In this document: piece after piece, positions 13,318-21,359 of the stretch | How the letters are laid out: each line of letters opens with the position of its first letter | Position numbering within the stretch: position 1 is the first letter of the stretch | DNA from: an uncultured Eubacterium sp. | GTDB lineage: Bacteria > Bacillota > Clostridia > Lachnospirales > Lachnospiraceae | DNA length: 64,000 nt | NCBI GenBank assembly: GCA_934320655.1 | Contig: CAKRFN010000004.1 | Span: 175,140 to 239,139, forward strand | Reading direction: 5' to 3' | Translations under genes and position numbers: made by a program | Notes under the pieces: generated by a model | The model's database searches: none | What the model was told of the DNA's origin: nothing | Seen by the model: the letters and a program-made list of their open reading frames with translations, nothing else

Positions 13318-15705
13318 ATGTCAGAGAATACTTGTCTTGAAAAGCAGCCGCTTTGTCAGGAAATGCTTGAGAAAATGAATGCATACTGGCGTGCTGCGAA
13401 CTATTTATCTGCAGGTCAGCTCTATCTGTTGGACAATCCGTTGTTGAAAAAGCCTTTAACAATGGATCAGATTAAGAAGAAAATCGTTGGTCACTGGGGA
13501 ACCGTACCCGGACAGAACTTTGTCTATGTACATTGTAACCGTGCGATCAAGCGTTATGATCTTGATATGATCCTGCTTTCCGGTCCGGGACATGGCGGAA
13601 ACTTCATGATCGCCAATACATATCTTGAGGGAACCTACAGCGAGATCTACCCGAACATCAGCCAGGATGAAGAGGGTATGCAGAAGATGTTCAAGCAGTT
13701 CTCATTCCCTTGTGGAGTACCGAGCCACTGTGCACCGGAGACTCCGGGTTCTATCAACGAGGGTGGTGAGCTGGGTTATTCTATCGCACATGCATTTGGT
13801 GCTGTATTTGATAACCCGGATCTGATCGCGACTGTTATCGTTGGCGATGGCGAGGCAGAGACAGGACCTCTGGCTACCTCATGGCAGTCAAATAAATTCT
13901 TAAATCCGATTACAGATGGTGCAGTACTTCCGGTATTAAACCTGAATGGATATAAGATCAGCAACCCGACTATTTTCTCACGTATCTCACATGAGGAGAT
14001 CGAGAGCTACTTCGTAGGATGCGGCTGGGAGCCGATCTTCGTAGAAGGCGATGATCCGATGACCATGCATAAGCTGATGGCTGAAGCTATGGATACCGCG
14101 ATCGAGAAGATCAAGGCGATTCAGGAGCATGCCAGAACAGAGAATGATCCTGAGCGTCCGCAGTGGCCGATGATCGTTCTGCGTACACCGAAGGGATGGA
14201 CAGGTCCGAAGGTTGTTGACGGACAGCAGATCGAGGGATCTTTCCGTGCGCATCAGGTGCCGATCTCCATGGAGAAGCCTGAGGAGCATCTGAAGCTGTT
14301 GAAGGAGTGGTTAGAGAGCTATCATCCAGAGGAGCTGTTCGATGAGAATGGTCGCCTGATTCCTGAGCTGGCAGAGCTGGCACCGAAGGGAAATGCCCGT
14401 CTCGGAGCAAATCCTCACGCCAACGGCGGACTTTTAATGAAAGACCTGAGACTTCCGGATTTCCGTACCTACGGTATCGATGTAGATCCCGGTAAGACAA
14501 AGGCTCAGGATATGATCGAGCTGGGCGGATATATCCGTGACATCTTTAATCTGAATAAAGACAGCAAAAACTTCCGTATCTTTGGACCGGACGAGAGTAT
14601 GTCAAACCGTCTGTACAAGGTATTCGAGGCTGAGAACAGAGACTGGAACGCAGAGCTTCTGCCGACCGACGACTGCCTTGACCGCGGTGGACGTATCATG
14701 GACGGTATGTTGAGCGAGCATATGTGTGAAGGCTGGTTAGAGGGATATCTGTTGACCGGACGTCATGGCTTCTTCGCAAGCTACGAAGCATTTATCCGTG
14801 TCGTAGATTCCATGGCAGCACAGCACGCAAAGTGGTTAAAGGTATGTAACCAGCTGACATGGAGACGACCGATCGCTTCCCTGAACTTTATTCTGACATC
14901 CAATGTATGGCAGCAGGATCACAACGGATTCACACATCAGGATCCCGGATTCTTAGACCACATTGCCAATAAGAAGGCAGACGTTGTCCGCATGTATCTT
15001 CCGCCGGATACCAACTGTCTGTTATCATGCTTTGATCACTGCATCAAGAGCAAGAACTATGTCAATGCGATCGTAGCATCCAAGCATCCGAGCTACCAGT
15101 GGCTGACCATGGATCAGGCTGTAAAGCACTGCACACAGGGTGTAGGCATCTGGGAGTGGGCAAGCAACGACAACGGTGAGGAGCCGGATATCGTTATGGC
15201 TTGCTGCGGTGACACACCGACACTTGAGACAATGGCAGCAGTTACGATCCTGCGTGACGAGTTCCCTGAGTTAAAGGTACGTGTCGTAAACGTAGTCGAT
15301 CTGTTCAAGCTGGAGTCCAACCACAAGCATCCTCATGGATTAAGCGATGCCGAGTACAATGCAATCTTTACGACAGATAAGCCGGTAATCTTTGCATTCC
15401 ACGGATATCCGACGCTGATCCACGAGCTGACCTACCGCCGTGATAACCAGAACATGCATGTTCATGGATATCAGGAGGAGGGTACGATCACGACTCCGTT
15501 CGATATGAGAGTACAGAACGAGATCGATCGTTTCAACTTAGTAAAGGATGCGATCATGCATCTTCCGAGCCTCGGAAACCGCGGCGCTTACCTCATCCAG
15601 AAGATGAACGACAAGCTGGTTGAGCACAAGCAGTATATCGCTGAGTACGGTCAGGATCTTGAAGAGATCCGCGACTGGCAGTGGCATACACCGGAAAATA
15701 GATAA
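13318..15705 (+). CDS. xfp: Xylulose-5-phosphate/fructose-6-phosphate phosphoketolase
   Basis: A 795-residue thiamine-diphosphate enzyme that splits xylulose 5-P or fructose 6-P with phosphate into acetyl-phosphate plus glyceraldehyde 3-P or erythrose 4-P, in the cytoplasm. Family landmarks are GHWGTVPGQNFVYVHCNRAI, LSGPGHGGNFMIANTYLEG, the ThDP/Mg motif VGDGEAETGPLATSWQSNKF, and ILTSNVWQQDHNGFTHQDPG. Length equals the family norm (~790). AGGAGG lies 5 bases before ATG. Codon use looks biased as in highly expressed genes. It has its own terminator and is a single transcription unit. It gives the cell a pentose route to acetate and ATP. Confidence 0.96.
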   Translation: MSENTCLEKQPLCQEMLEKMNAYWRAANYLSAGQLYLLDNPLLKKPLTMDQIKKKIVGHWGTVPGQNFVYVHCNRAIKRYDLDMILLSGPGHGGNFMIANTYLEGTYSEIYPNISQDEEGMQKMFKQFSFPCGVPSHCAPETPGSINEGGELGYSIAHAFGAVFDNPDLIATVIVGDGEAETGPLATSWQSNKFLNPITDGAVLPVLNLNGYKISNPTIFSRISHEEIESYFVGCGWEPIFVEGDDPMTMHKLMAEAMDTAIEKIKAIQEHARTENDPERPQWPMIVLRTPKGWTGPKVVDGQQIEGSFRAHQVPISMEKPEEHLKLLKEWLESYHPEELFDENGRLIPELAELAPKGNARLGANPHANGGLLMKDLRLPDFRTYGIDVDPGKTKAQDMIELGGYIRDIFNLNKDSKNFRIFGPDESMSNRLYKVFEAENRDWNAELLPTDDCLDRGGRIMDGMLSEHMCEGWLEGYLLTGRHGFFASYEAFIRVVDSMAAQHAKWLKVCNQLTWRRPIASLNFILTSNVWQQDHNGFTHQDPGFLDHIANKKADVVRMYLPPDTNCLLSCFDHCIKSKNYVNAIVASKHPSYQWLTMDQAVKHCTQGVGIWEWASNDNGEEPDIVMACCGDTPTLETMAAVTILRDEFPELKVRVVNVVDLFKLESNHKHPHGLSDAEYNAIFTTDKPVIFAFHGYPTLIHELTYRRDNQNMHVHGYQEEGTITTPFDMRVQNEIDRFNLVKDAIMHLPSLGNRGAYLIQKMNDKLVEHKQYIAEYGQDLEEIRDWQWHTPENR

Positions 15706-15729
15706 GTGAAAATCTTCCCTAATATATAG

Positions 15730-15769
15730 AAAAGACCGGGACTGTCTGATTGGCAGTTCCGGTCTTTTT
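15730..15769 (+). terminator. xfp terminator
   Basis: AAAAGACCGG and CCGGTCTTTTT form the outer stem, with ACTG/CAGT inside, followed by a T-run, 25 bases after the xfp stop. Confidence 0.85.
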
Positions 15770-15818
15770 GACGTTAATGTGTACACAAATCAGAAGTTCA
15801 CAGAATTTTCACAAAAAA

Positions 15819-15861
15819 TTAGCACTCACATATTGACAGTGCTAACAAACGGTGCTATAAC
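15819..15861 (+). promoter_or_regulatory. CIRCE operator overlapping the hsp20 promoter
   Basis: TTAGCACTC (15819-15827), 9 bases, CAGTGCTAA (15837-15845) is a CIRCE element with a single mismatch. It overlaps TTGACA (15833-15838), 17 bp, TATAAC (15856-15861). HrcA binding here would block transcription at normal temperature. The gap 15706-16008 otherwise contains the xfp terminator and a ~140-base leader of hsp20 in which I see no clear structure. Confidence 0.85.
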
Positions 15862-16008
15862 ATAGTCAAGAACAAAGGAAGGGAATAAAAAGAGAAGAAG
15901 AACCAGAGTTCTCAAGTGTTCCCCAACATCCCAGTTCCAAGGAAACAAGGTAAACAAGCATGAGGCATTCACAGATGTGGATGCGTAGAAGAAAAGGAGA
16001 GATGACTT

Positions 16009-16473
16009 ATGTTGATGCCTAGTATTTTTGGAGAGAATTTGTTTGATGACTTTTTCACAGGTTTTCCGTTCTATGATGACCGTGATATGCAGAACGTAGA
16101 GAAGAAGCTGTACGGTAAACGTGCCGATCGTGTGATGAAGACCGATATCAAAGAGCTGGATGATGGTTATGAGTTAGAGATCGACCTGCCGGGCTTTACA
16201 AAGGATGAGGTCAAGGCTTCCTTGGAGAATGGTTATCTGACCATCAGTGCCGCAAAGGGACTCGATAAGGATGAGAAAGAGAAGAAGACTGGAAGGTACA
16301 TCCGTCAGGAGCGTTATGCAGGTGCTTGTTCCAGAAGCTTCTATGTTGGTGATGCAGTCACACAGGAGGACATCAAAGGCGAATTTAAGCATGGTATCTT
16401 AAAGATGTTCGTTCCTAAAAAGGAAGCAAAACCGGCAGTTGAAGAAAATAAATATATAGCCATCGAAGGATAA
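16009..16473 (+). CDS. Hsp20/alpha-crystallin small heat-shock protein
   Basis: A 154-residue ATP-independent holdase. The alpha-crystallin domain covers about residues 40-140: MKTDIKELDDGYELEIDLPGFTKDEVKASLENGYLTIS, then GRYIRQERYAGACSRSFYVGD and the C-terminal GILKMFVPKKE. The N-terminal MLMPSIFGENLFDDFF is typical of clostridial Hsp18-type proteins. AAGGAGA lies 8 bases before ATG 16009. CIRCE overlap at the promoter indicates HrcA control, shared with clpB at 32805. Confidence 0.95.
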   Translation: MLMPSIFGENLFDDFFTGFPFYDDRDMQNVEKKLYGKRADRVMKTDIKELDDGYELEIDLPGFTKDEVKASLENGYLTISAAKGLDKDEKEKKTGRYIRQERYAGACSRSFYVGDAVTQEDIKGEFKHGILKMFVPKKEAKPAVEENKYIAIEG

Positions 16474-16480
16474 TAGTTCA

Positions 16481-16520
16481 GACCCCGGATCATTCCAGTG
16501 AAGATGATCCGGGGTCTTTT
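16481..16520 (+). terminator. hsp20 terminator
   Basis: A perfect 13-bp stem, GACCCCGGATCAT with ATGATCCGGGGTC, then TTTT. Confidence 0.88.
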
Positions 16521-16584
16521 CTCATGTCTTTAAAATTGGTATAATACAATAACAGGACAGGCAGGAGAAGGAAAGGAACATACA

Positions 16585-17652
16585 ATGAATACACAAGATT
16601 TACGGGCACTGTTCCCCGTTGTAAAAGAGTCAAAAATCATCAATATGACATACAGTGACGGCACATACGATACGGTACTCGGTATGCTGGAACTATCGCA
16701 AAAGCAGGAAGTGCCGGAAACATCAGCTGAGGGAGAGGACGCATTTTATCTGTGGGCGGTCACCGCGATTTCCGAGGAGGAACTGGAGCGCAGACAGCAG
16801 GTATACAAGGCACCTAAAACGAATCGGGAAGAATTAAAGCAAAACATGGAGACATCCGGTCGGGCATGGATCGGGAAGATCACCATCAATGGATGCAGCT
16901 TTGCAGTGGGTTGTGCATCGGAAAGCTGCATCGGTGAACAATGGAATGTAGAGGATCAGCTCTATTTTTTGTATATGCTGCGTCAGGGACTTAGGCTGGG
17001 AGAACTGGAAGAAGTGCCATTCGACAGGCTGCTCATCGCCCGTTATGAGCTGTCGACGGAAGAACCGGAAGTGGCAAAGCGGATATTTCAGGATCTGAAG
17101 GATCCGGAGATAAAGATTGAGCTTTCAAGGCGGCATATTACGATTCCGTTGCAGAAGCGGCTGCGCTTAAAAACCGGTGAATACGCGCGTCCAAAGGTCG
17201 TGCATCTGACAGGAGAAGCCGAATGCACGGTGTATATTCACGGGATCAGCTTTTTTGATGCGTGGGAGGATGCGCAGACACGATTTGAAGATCCGAGATA
17301 TACAGAGAATTTTACACAAGAGCAGATTGCGCAGTGCAAGCGGGATCTGATGGATATTTTACCGGGGATCTGCCCACGGGGATGTGTCCTGCCGGTGATC
17401 GAATATGAGTGCGACCGGGACTATCAGATGCAGTTTTATTCATTGGAATATCTGAGACATGCCCCGATCCATCAGTCCGTGTCGTCGTTTTTGATGATGC
17501 ATTCGGATAAAGAGACCGGACCGATGGGATACCGCGCCAGAGTCTGCCAGTTGGAGGCAGTTCCGGTTGGATTTACCGGGGAGATTCCTGTGGAACTGTT
17601 TGCCTGTTACAAAATGGAAGCGGGCAAAGAGATCATTGCAGGACACATCTGA
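16585..17652 (+). CDS. Conserved-looking protein of unknown function
   Basis: A 355-residue soluble protein with no signal peptide or membrane segment. I do not recognise the family. Features seen: an Asp/Glu-rich N-terminal region (SDGTYDTVLGML), a central basic stretch (RRHITIPLQKRLRLKTGEYARPK), and a C-terminal half with paired Cys (GICPRGCVLP, IEYECDRDYQ). A TATAAT box lies about 40 bases upstream (16540-16545) and AGGAGAAGGAAAGG precedes ATG. It stands alone between the hsp20 terminator and a convergent LysR gene. The reading frame, start signals and codon use support a real gene. Confidence 0.75.
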   Translation: MNTQDLRALFPVVKESKIINMTYSDGTYDTVLGMLELSQKQEVPETSAEGEDAFYLWAVTAISEEELERRQQVYKAPKTNREELKQNMETSGRAWIGKITINGCSFAVGCASESCIGEQWNVEDQLYFLYMLRQGLRLGELEEVPFDRLLIARYELSTEEPEVAKRIFQDLKDPEIKIELSRRHITIPLQKRLRLKTGEYARPKVVHLTGEAECTVYIHGISFFDAWEDAQTRFEDPRYTENFTQEQIAQCKRDLMDILPGICPRGCVLPVIEYECDRDYQMQFYSLEYLRHAPIHQSVSSFLMMHSDKETGPMGYRARVCQLEAVPVGFTGEIPVELFACYKMEAGKEIIAGHI

Positions 17653-17706
17653 CATCTGTCACAAAAAATTTATAGAAGATCCGTCGTTTTGAAAGATTGA
17701 AGAAAT

Positions 17707-18609
17707 CTATTTATGATACGGCTGATCCAGCAGGAATTTGCGGAATGCGGATGCGGCGACACTTTGCGGATATTCCGGATCGTAGACGAGGGAAATGGTC
17801 CGGTGCGGCATCTCGTCCGGAATCGGAATCTGAAAAACAGTTCCGATGTCGAGCGCTTCTTTGACGAACTCCGGAGGGAGAAAGCCAATGCCGAGGTTGT
17901 GCTCAATCGCAGGCAGGATTAGGTCCGTGGTGGCAAGCTCGATCGCAGGATTGAAACGCAAGCCCAGCGATGCAAAGTAATTATCCATGAAAATACGGGC
18001 GATCGCATCCTGTGTCAGACTCACCCACGGGTATTCACACAGCTCGGCAAACGTCATGGTTTTGTGCTGTAAATGCTCATATTTGCGGCCGCCGATCAGA
18101 ATATCCGTGTAAGAATGAACCGCGTGGGACACAAGCGGTGCCTGCAGGGCATCCGGAATCGATGAAATCATCGCCATATCGACCTGCCCCTGACGAAGCG
18201 CGGTCACGGATTCACTGGAGCTGTTATTTAAGATGCGGAATGTCACGTTCGGATGCAGCTCGCGAAACGACTCGATCGCCTCTAACAGACAGCAGTGCAG
18301 CGCGGTCTCGGTCGCACTGATTGTGATGCTGCCCTCATCCAGGGACAGCAGGTTTGTGATCTTCTGTTCCCCTTTGAAAAACTGGGCGCAGCCGGCAGAT
18401 ACATATTCATAAAAGGTGCGTCCTTCGGCGGTCAGCTCCATGCCGGATTTGCTCCGGATAAAAAGCCGGCATCCCAGATCTTCCTCCAGCCGGTGAATCG
18501 TGCGTGTGACAGCAGGCTGGCTTGTCTGTAGGGCGGCAGCCGCTTTTGTCAGATTCCTATATTTTGCAACATAGTAAAAAATGCGGTAGTATTCGTAATT
18601 GCTGTTCAT
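17707..18609 (-). CDS. LysR-family transcriptional regulator
   Basis: A 300-residue protein. The N-terminal winged HTH reads YRNLTKAAAALQTSQPAV-TRTIHRLEEDLGCRLFIRSKSGM. The effector domain follows (DEGSITISATETALHCCLLEAIESFRELHPNVTFRI and VDMAMISSIPD). It binds an unknown small molecule and controls an unknown target. The gene is convergent with the unknown protein at 16585 and diverges from the one at 18849, with short repeats between. Length is normal for the family. ATG at 18609 is preceded by GAAAGAAAC, a modest ribosome site. Confidence 0.92.
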   Translation of the reverse strand: MNSNYEYYRIFYYVAKYRNLTKAAAALQTSQPAVTRTIHRLEEDLGCRLFIRSKSGMELTAEGRTFYEYVSAGCAQFFKGEQKITNLLSLDEGSITISATETALHCCLLEAIESFRELHPNVTFRILNNSSSESVTALRQGQVDMAMISSIPDALQAPLVSHAVHSYTDILIGGRKYEHLQHKTMTFAELCEYPWVSLTQDAIARIFMDNYFASLGLRFNPAIELATTDLILPAIEHNLGIGFLPPEFVKEALDIGTVFQIPIPDEMPHRTISLVYDPEYPQSVAASAFRKFLLDQPYHK

Positions 18610-18694
18610 AGTAGTTTCTTTCCCAAAATGAAATCGTTGTCTGTTGGCTGACCTAACTATAGCATGATTTATGTAGAAAAGAAAGTGTCCGGAT

Positions 18695-18726
18695 GTTACT
18701 GGAACGAGGTACGAGTAAAAGTAACG
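18695..18726 (+). repeat. Short palindromic dispersed repeat, copy 1
   Basis: GTTACT and AGTAAC arms flank GGTACGAGT. Related copies are at 25566-25593 and 46709-46741. All three are intergenic. Confidence 0.6.
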
Positions 18727-18779
18727 AATTTTACTCTAAACTATTCTCTTTTGTATACCGATATAATAAAAGCACGGAG

Positions 18780-18821
18780 GCATTATATTTCAAAGGACTG
18801 ACTTTGAAATATAATGCTTTT
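18780..18821 (+). terminator. Strong leader hairpin with T-run before the 18849 gene
   Basis: GCATTATATTTCAAAG and CTTTGAAATATAATGC form a perfect 16-bp stem with a 6-base loop, followed by TTTTT. It lies about 15 bases downstream of a TATAAT-like box (about 18762), so it could terminate most transcripts in the leader. Confidence 0.75.
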
Positions 18822-18848
18822 TCTATTATTTGCAGAAGGGAGAAAAAG

Positions 18849-19688
18849 ATGGGTATTACAGGATTAGAGACATATGGCAGTCAGAATACATCGTATGATT
18901 TTGCGGCAGGGAACCGTACAGACAACTCAAAGGATAAATCCGCAGATATCGCGGAATTTATCAAAAAATTCAAAGAAGCGCATGAGATCGCCGTACAGGA
19001 ATTGAAGGAAGATAAGGACTGGCGCAACATGTCGGATGATGAGTGGGATAAGATGCTCGAGGGAGTGGATAAATATATCGATGCTTATAGAGAGCGTCTA
19101 AAAGAGCTGAAAGAGATGCAGGACGAAGCTGCCCAAAAAGCTGCTGTGGAGGCTGCACCGGAAATGCGCACAATCGCTGCGGCTGCTGCGGCACTTCGTG
19201 TAGCGGCCAGTGGACTGGGCGGCGGTTCTTCATCAGGCAGTGAGAGCGACGAAGAAGAGTTTCCGATAGATGAGGAAAATCCATATGATAAAAACTGGAC
19301 GAAAAATCTGGAGACAGACGATCAGGTCATCCTCCGCAGAGCGAAGCAGGCGCAGGAGATGGAACAGACGGCGATGTCGAAGTATCAGGAAGTAATGATC
19401 ACGGGTGAGACTGTGACCGGTATCGAACGAAAGGGAGAGGTCACTGAATATGCGAGTGTCACTCAAAAAGAGGATGAGGAACCGGTCTGGACAATCATGT
19501 CATTTTCTGCCGATGGAATCGTGTATAATAAGTGCCAGGACGGTAAGATCATAGACAGCTGGGAAATCAAATATAACAATCCCACAGATGCAAAGAAAGT
19601 AGAGGATTTCCTGGCTGGTTTTGGGGAAGATGATGATCTGGATTTTGCTGATTCAAAGGAATTCTGGGAGAAATTTTTGGAGAAGTAA
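18849..19688 (+). CDS. Unknown protein, coiled and acidic
   Basis: About 279 residues, starting at ATG 18849 after GAAGGGAG. I do not recognise it. A predicted helical charged region (residues ~30-95, KKFKEAHEIAVQELKEDKDW and RERLKELKEMQDEAAQK) is followed by an Ala-rich stretch, a Gly/Ser-rich acidic linker (GGGSSSGSESDEEEF) and a compact C-terminal domain ending FWEKFLEK. No signal peptide. Lachnospiraceae genomes often carry such poorly annotated proteins with an N-terminal GITG-type start. Its stop overlaps the start of the truncated response regulator by one base, so the two were an operon. Confidence 0.7.
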   Translation: MGITGLETYGSQNTSYDFAAGNRTDNSKDKSADIAEFIKKFKEAHEIAVQELKEDKDWRNMSDDEWDKMLEGVDKYIDAYRERLKELKEMQDEAAQKAAVEAAPEMRTIAAAAAALRVAASGLGGGSSSGSESDEEEFPIDEENPYDKNWTKNLETDDQVILRRAKQAQEMEQTAMSKYQEVMITGETVTGIERKGEVTEYASVTQKEDEEPVWTIMSFSADGIVYNKCQDGKIIDSWEIKYNNPTDAKKVEDFLAGFGEDDDLDFADSKEFWEKFLEK

Positions 19689-20071
19689 TGAATCAGATGC
19701 TAAAAATAGCGATATGTGATGATGAACAGCCCATCAGAGACTACCTGAAAAAGCTGACACAGGCATGCACGGATGCGGACGTCTATGTGTTCCCTGACGG
19801 CGAAACATTATTATCGGATCAGACGGACTATGATGTGATCCTACTGGATATTTCTCTGGATCAGGAGCATGGGACAGATACGTTCAATGGCATGGATGTC
19901 GCGCGGAAGATCAGAGAACGGTCGGATGCGATCATTATCTTTGTGACTGCCCTGAAAGAGTATGTGTTTGAGGGCTATGATGTGGGGGCGTTTCATTATC
20001 TTTTAAAGCCGATCGATGAACAACAATTTCCTATGGTGAGAAGATTGGCTCTATCACGCTTTCCGGTGTGA
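19688..20071 (+). pseudogene. LytTR-type response regulator, truncated after the receiver domain
   Basis: The receiver domain is recognisable to about residue 115: LKIAICDDEQPIRDYLKKL acidic pocket, VILLDISLD phosphoacceptor strand, and FVTALKEYVFEGYDVGAFHYLLKPID with the conserved Thr and Lys. After IDEQQF (about 20032) the family sequence stops and the frame runs through foreign DNA to a stop at 20071. The LytTR DNA-binding domain is missing and no kinase follows. A deletion or recombination joined it to a surface-protein fragment read in another frame. Confidence 0.8.
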
Positions 20072-21224
20072 TGAAGGACGGCGATCAGGATGTCGCAGGC
20101 ACGTTTGCATGGGCGGATGGCGACGTCAGACCCAGCGTCGGCAATGGCATTTGCTACGCTGCGTGGAATTTTACTCCGGAGGATACAGGACGCTATCTGG
20201 TGGCAACCGGTACGTCTATCATCACCGTGACTAAGGCTACACCGACCGGAGCACCTGGATATACGCCAATTACAGCGTCCGGAAAGACACTTGCGGATGC
20301 AGCCTTGACAGCAGAAGATACAAAAAATCAGAGTCTGTTTGCCGCTTTCGGAACAGCTGTTCCGGGCAAGGTAAAATGGGTGGATAAAGATGGAAATGAT
20401 CTGACGGCGCAGTCTGCCGATATCGAAGTGAAGCAGGGAGAGAGCTATTACTGGCTGTTTACGCCGACCGATACGGAGAACTATCATACCTTAAACGGTA
20501 CCATTATTCTCTGGGCGCAGACAACACCTTCCGGCGGAGGTGGCGGCGGTGGGACATCCGCACCTGCACCGGCAGACAATGATGTGAAGCCGGTAGAACG
20601 TGAACTCACCCAGACCATCGCTGAATTGCTTGCCAGAAATACCGATGCGGATCTTGTTGTTAAGATTTCCAATGTGGAAGTGACATTGAATAGCAGGACG
20701 TTGGAAACGATCGCATCCGAGGCAAAGGGTGATAAGATCAGGATCGTTGTCACTGAAAATGCCGGACTGTCTGAGTCACAGAAACCTGTCGAAAATCTGA
20801 TCGGCAAAAATGGCAGGATTTTTGATCTGACAATTACTTTGCAGTTGTCGAAAAGGCAGAGGCAGAAAAGCTGATTGCGGAGCAGAATCAGCAGTGCATC
20901 AAAGCAAAGCTCAAACAGGCAAAGTTTCAGGTGACGACATCTAAGACGAAGAAGCAGTCCGTCAAGGTGCAGGTTGCGGCGAAGAACGACGAGCGCCTGC
21001 TTAGCGACATGAAAGCGATGGGATATACGGTCAGGTATCAGTTCTGTCGTTCAACAAAGAAAGCGTCAGGCTACAAGGTGTTGGGTACGAAGAACAGGAA
21101 TACCTTCATCGATACAAAGGGTACTGCAGGTAAAAAATATTACTACAAAGCCCGTGTGCTGGTATACGACGGTAAGAAGCTCATTGCCAAGAGTACACTG
21201 AAACAGTGCAGCTACGGAAAATAA
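20033..21224 (+). pseudogene. Fragment of a secreted/surface repeat protein, frameshifted
   Basis: From about 20033 another frame reads YGEKIGSITLSGVMKDG and continues through two similar modules (GTFAWADGDVRPSVGNG and KVKWVDKDGNDLTAQSAD, each followed by a WxFTPxDTxxY pattern), then a Gly-rich linker and a domain ending FDLTITLQL. Near 20840 the frame shifts and continues as VVEKAEAEKLIAEQNQ to YKARVLVYDGKKLIAKSTLK, a fibronectin-like C-terminal module ending at 21224. The N-terminus with the signal peptide is gone. These modules are typical of clostridial cell-surface proteins. Probably non-functional. Confidence 0.75.
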
Positions 21225-21243
21225 ATAGCACAAACCTATTTAC

Positions 21244-21290
21244 AATGGTTATGAATGGTTATATAATGGCTATAACCACTCATAACCATT
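21244..21290. repeat. 20-bp inverted repeat with internal direct repeats
   Basis: AATGGTTATGAATGGTTATA pairs with TATAACCACTCATAACCATT with one mismatch across a 7-base loop; ATGGTTAT occurs twice in each arm. It lies between the surface fragment and the AAA/nuclease-like gene. No T-run follows, so an operator or processing site is as likely as a terminator. Confidence 0.65.
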
Positions 21291-21359
21291 CTTTATATAA
21301 TAGAAATTTTCTATCATATAAAGTGCTCCGCAAGGATGCAGTAAAACAGGAGGTGTTAC

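Noticed and set aside
18693..18848. N-terminal extension of the unknown protein from 18693
   Set aside because: It would translate through the palindromic repeat, the promoter-like box and the strong hairpin; ATG 18849 has a good ribosome site.
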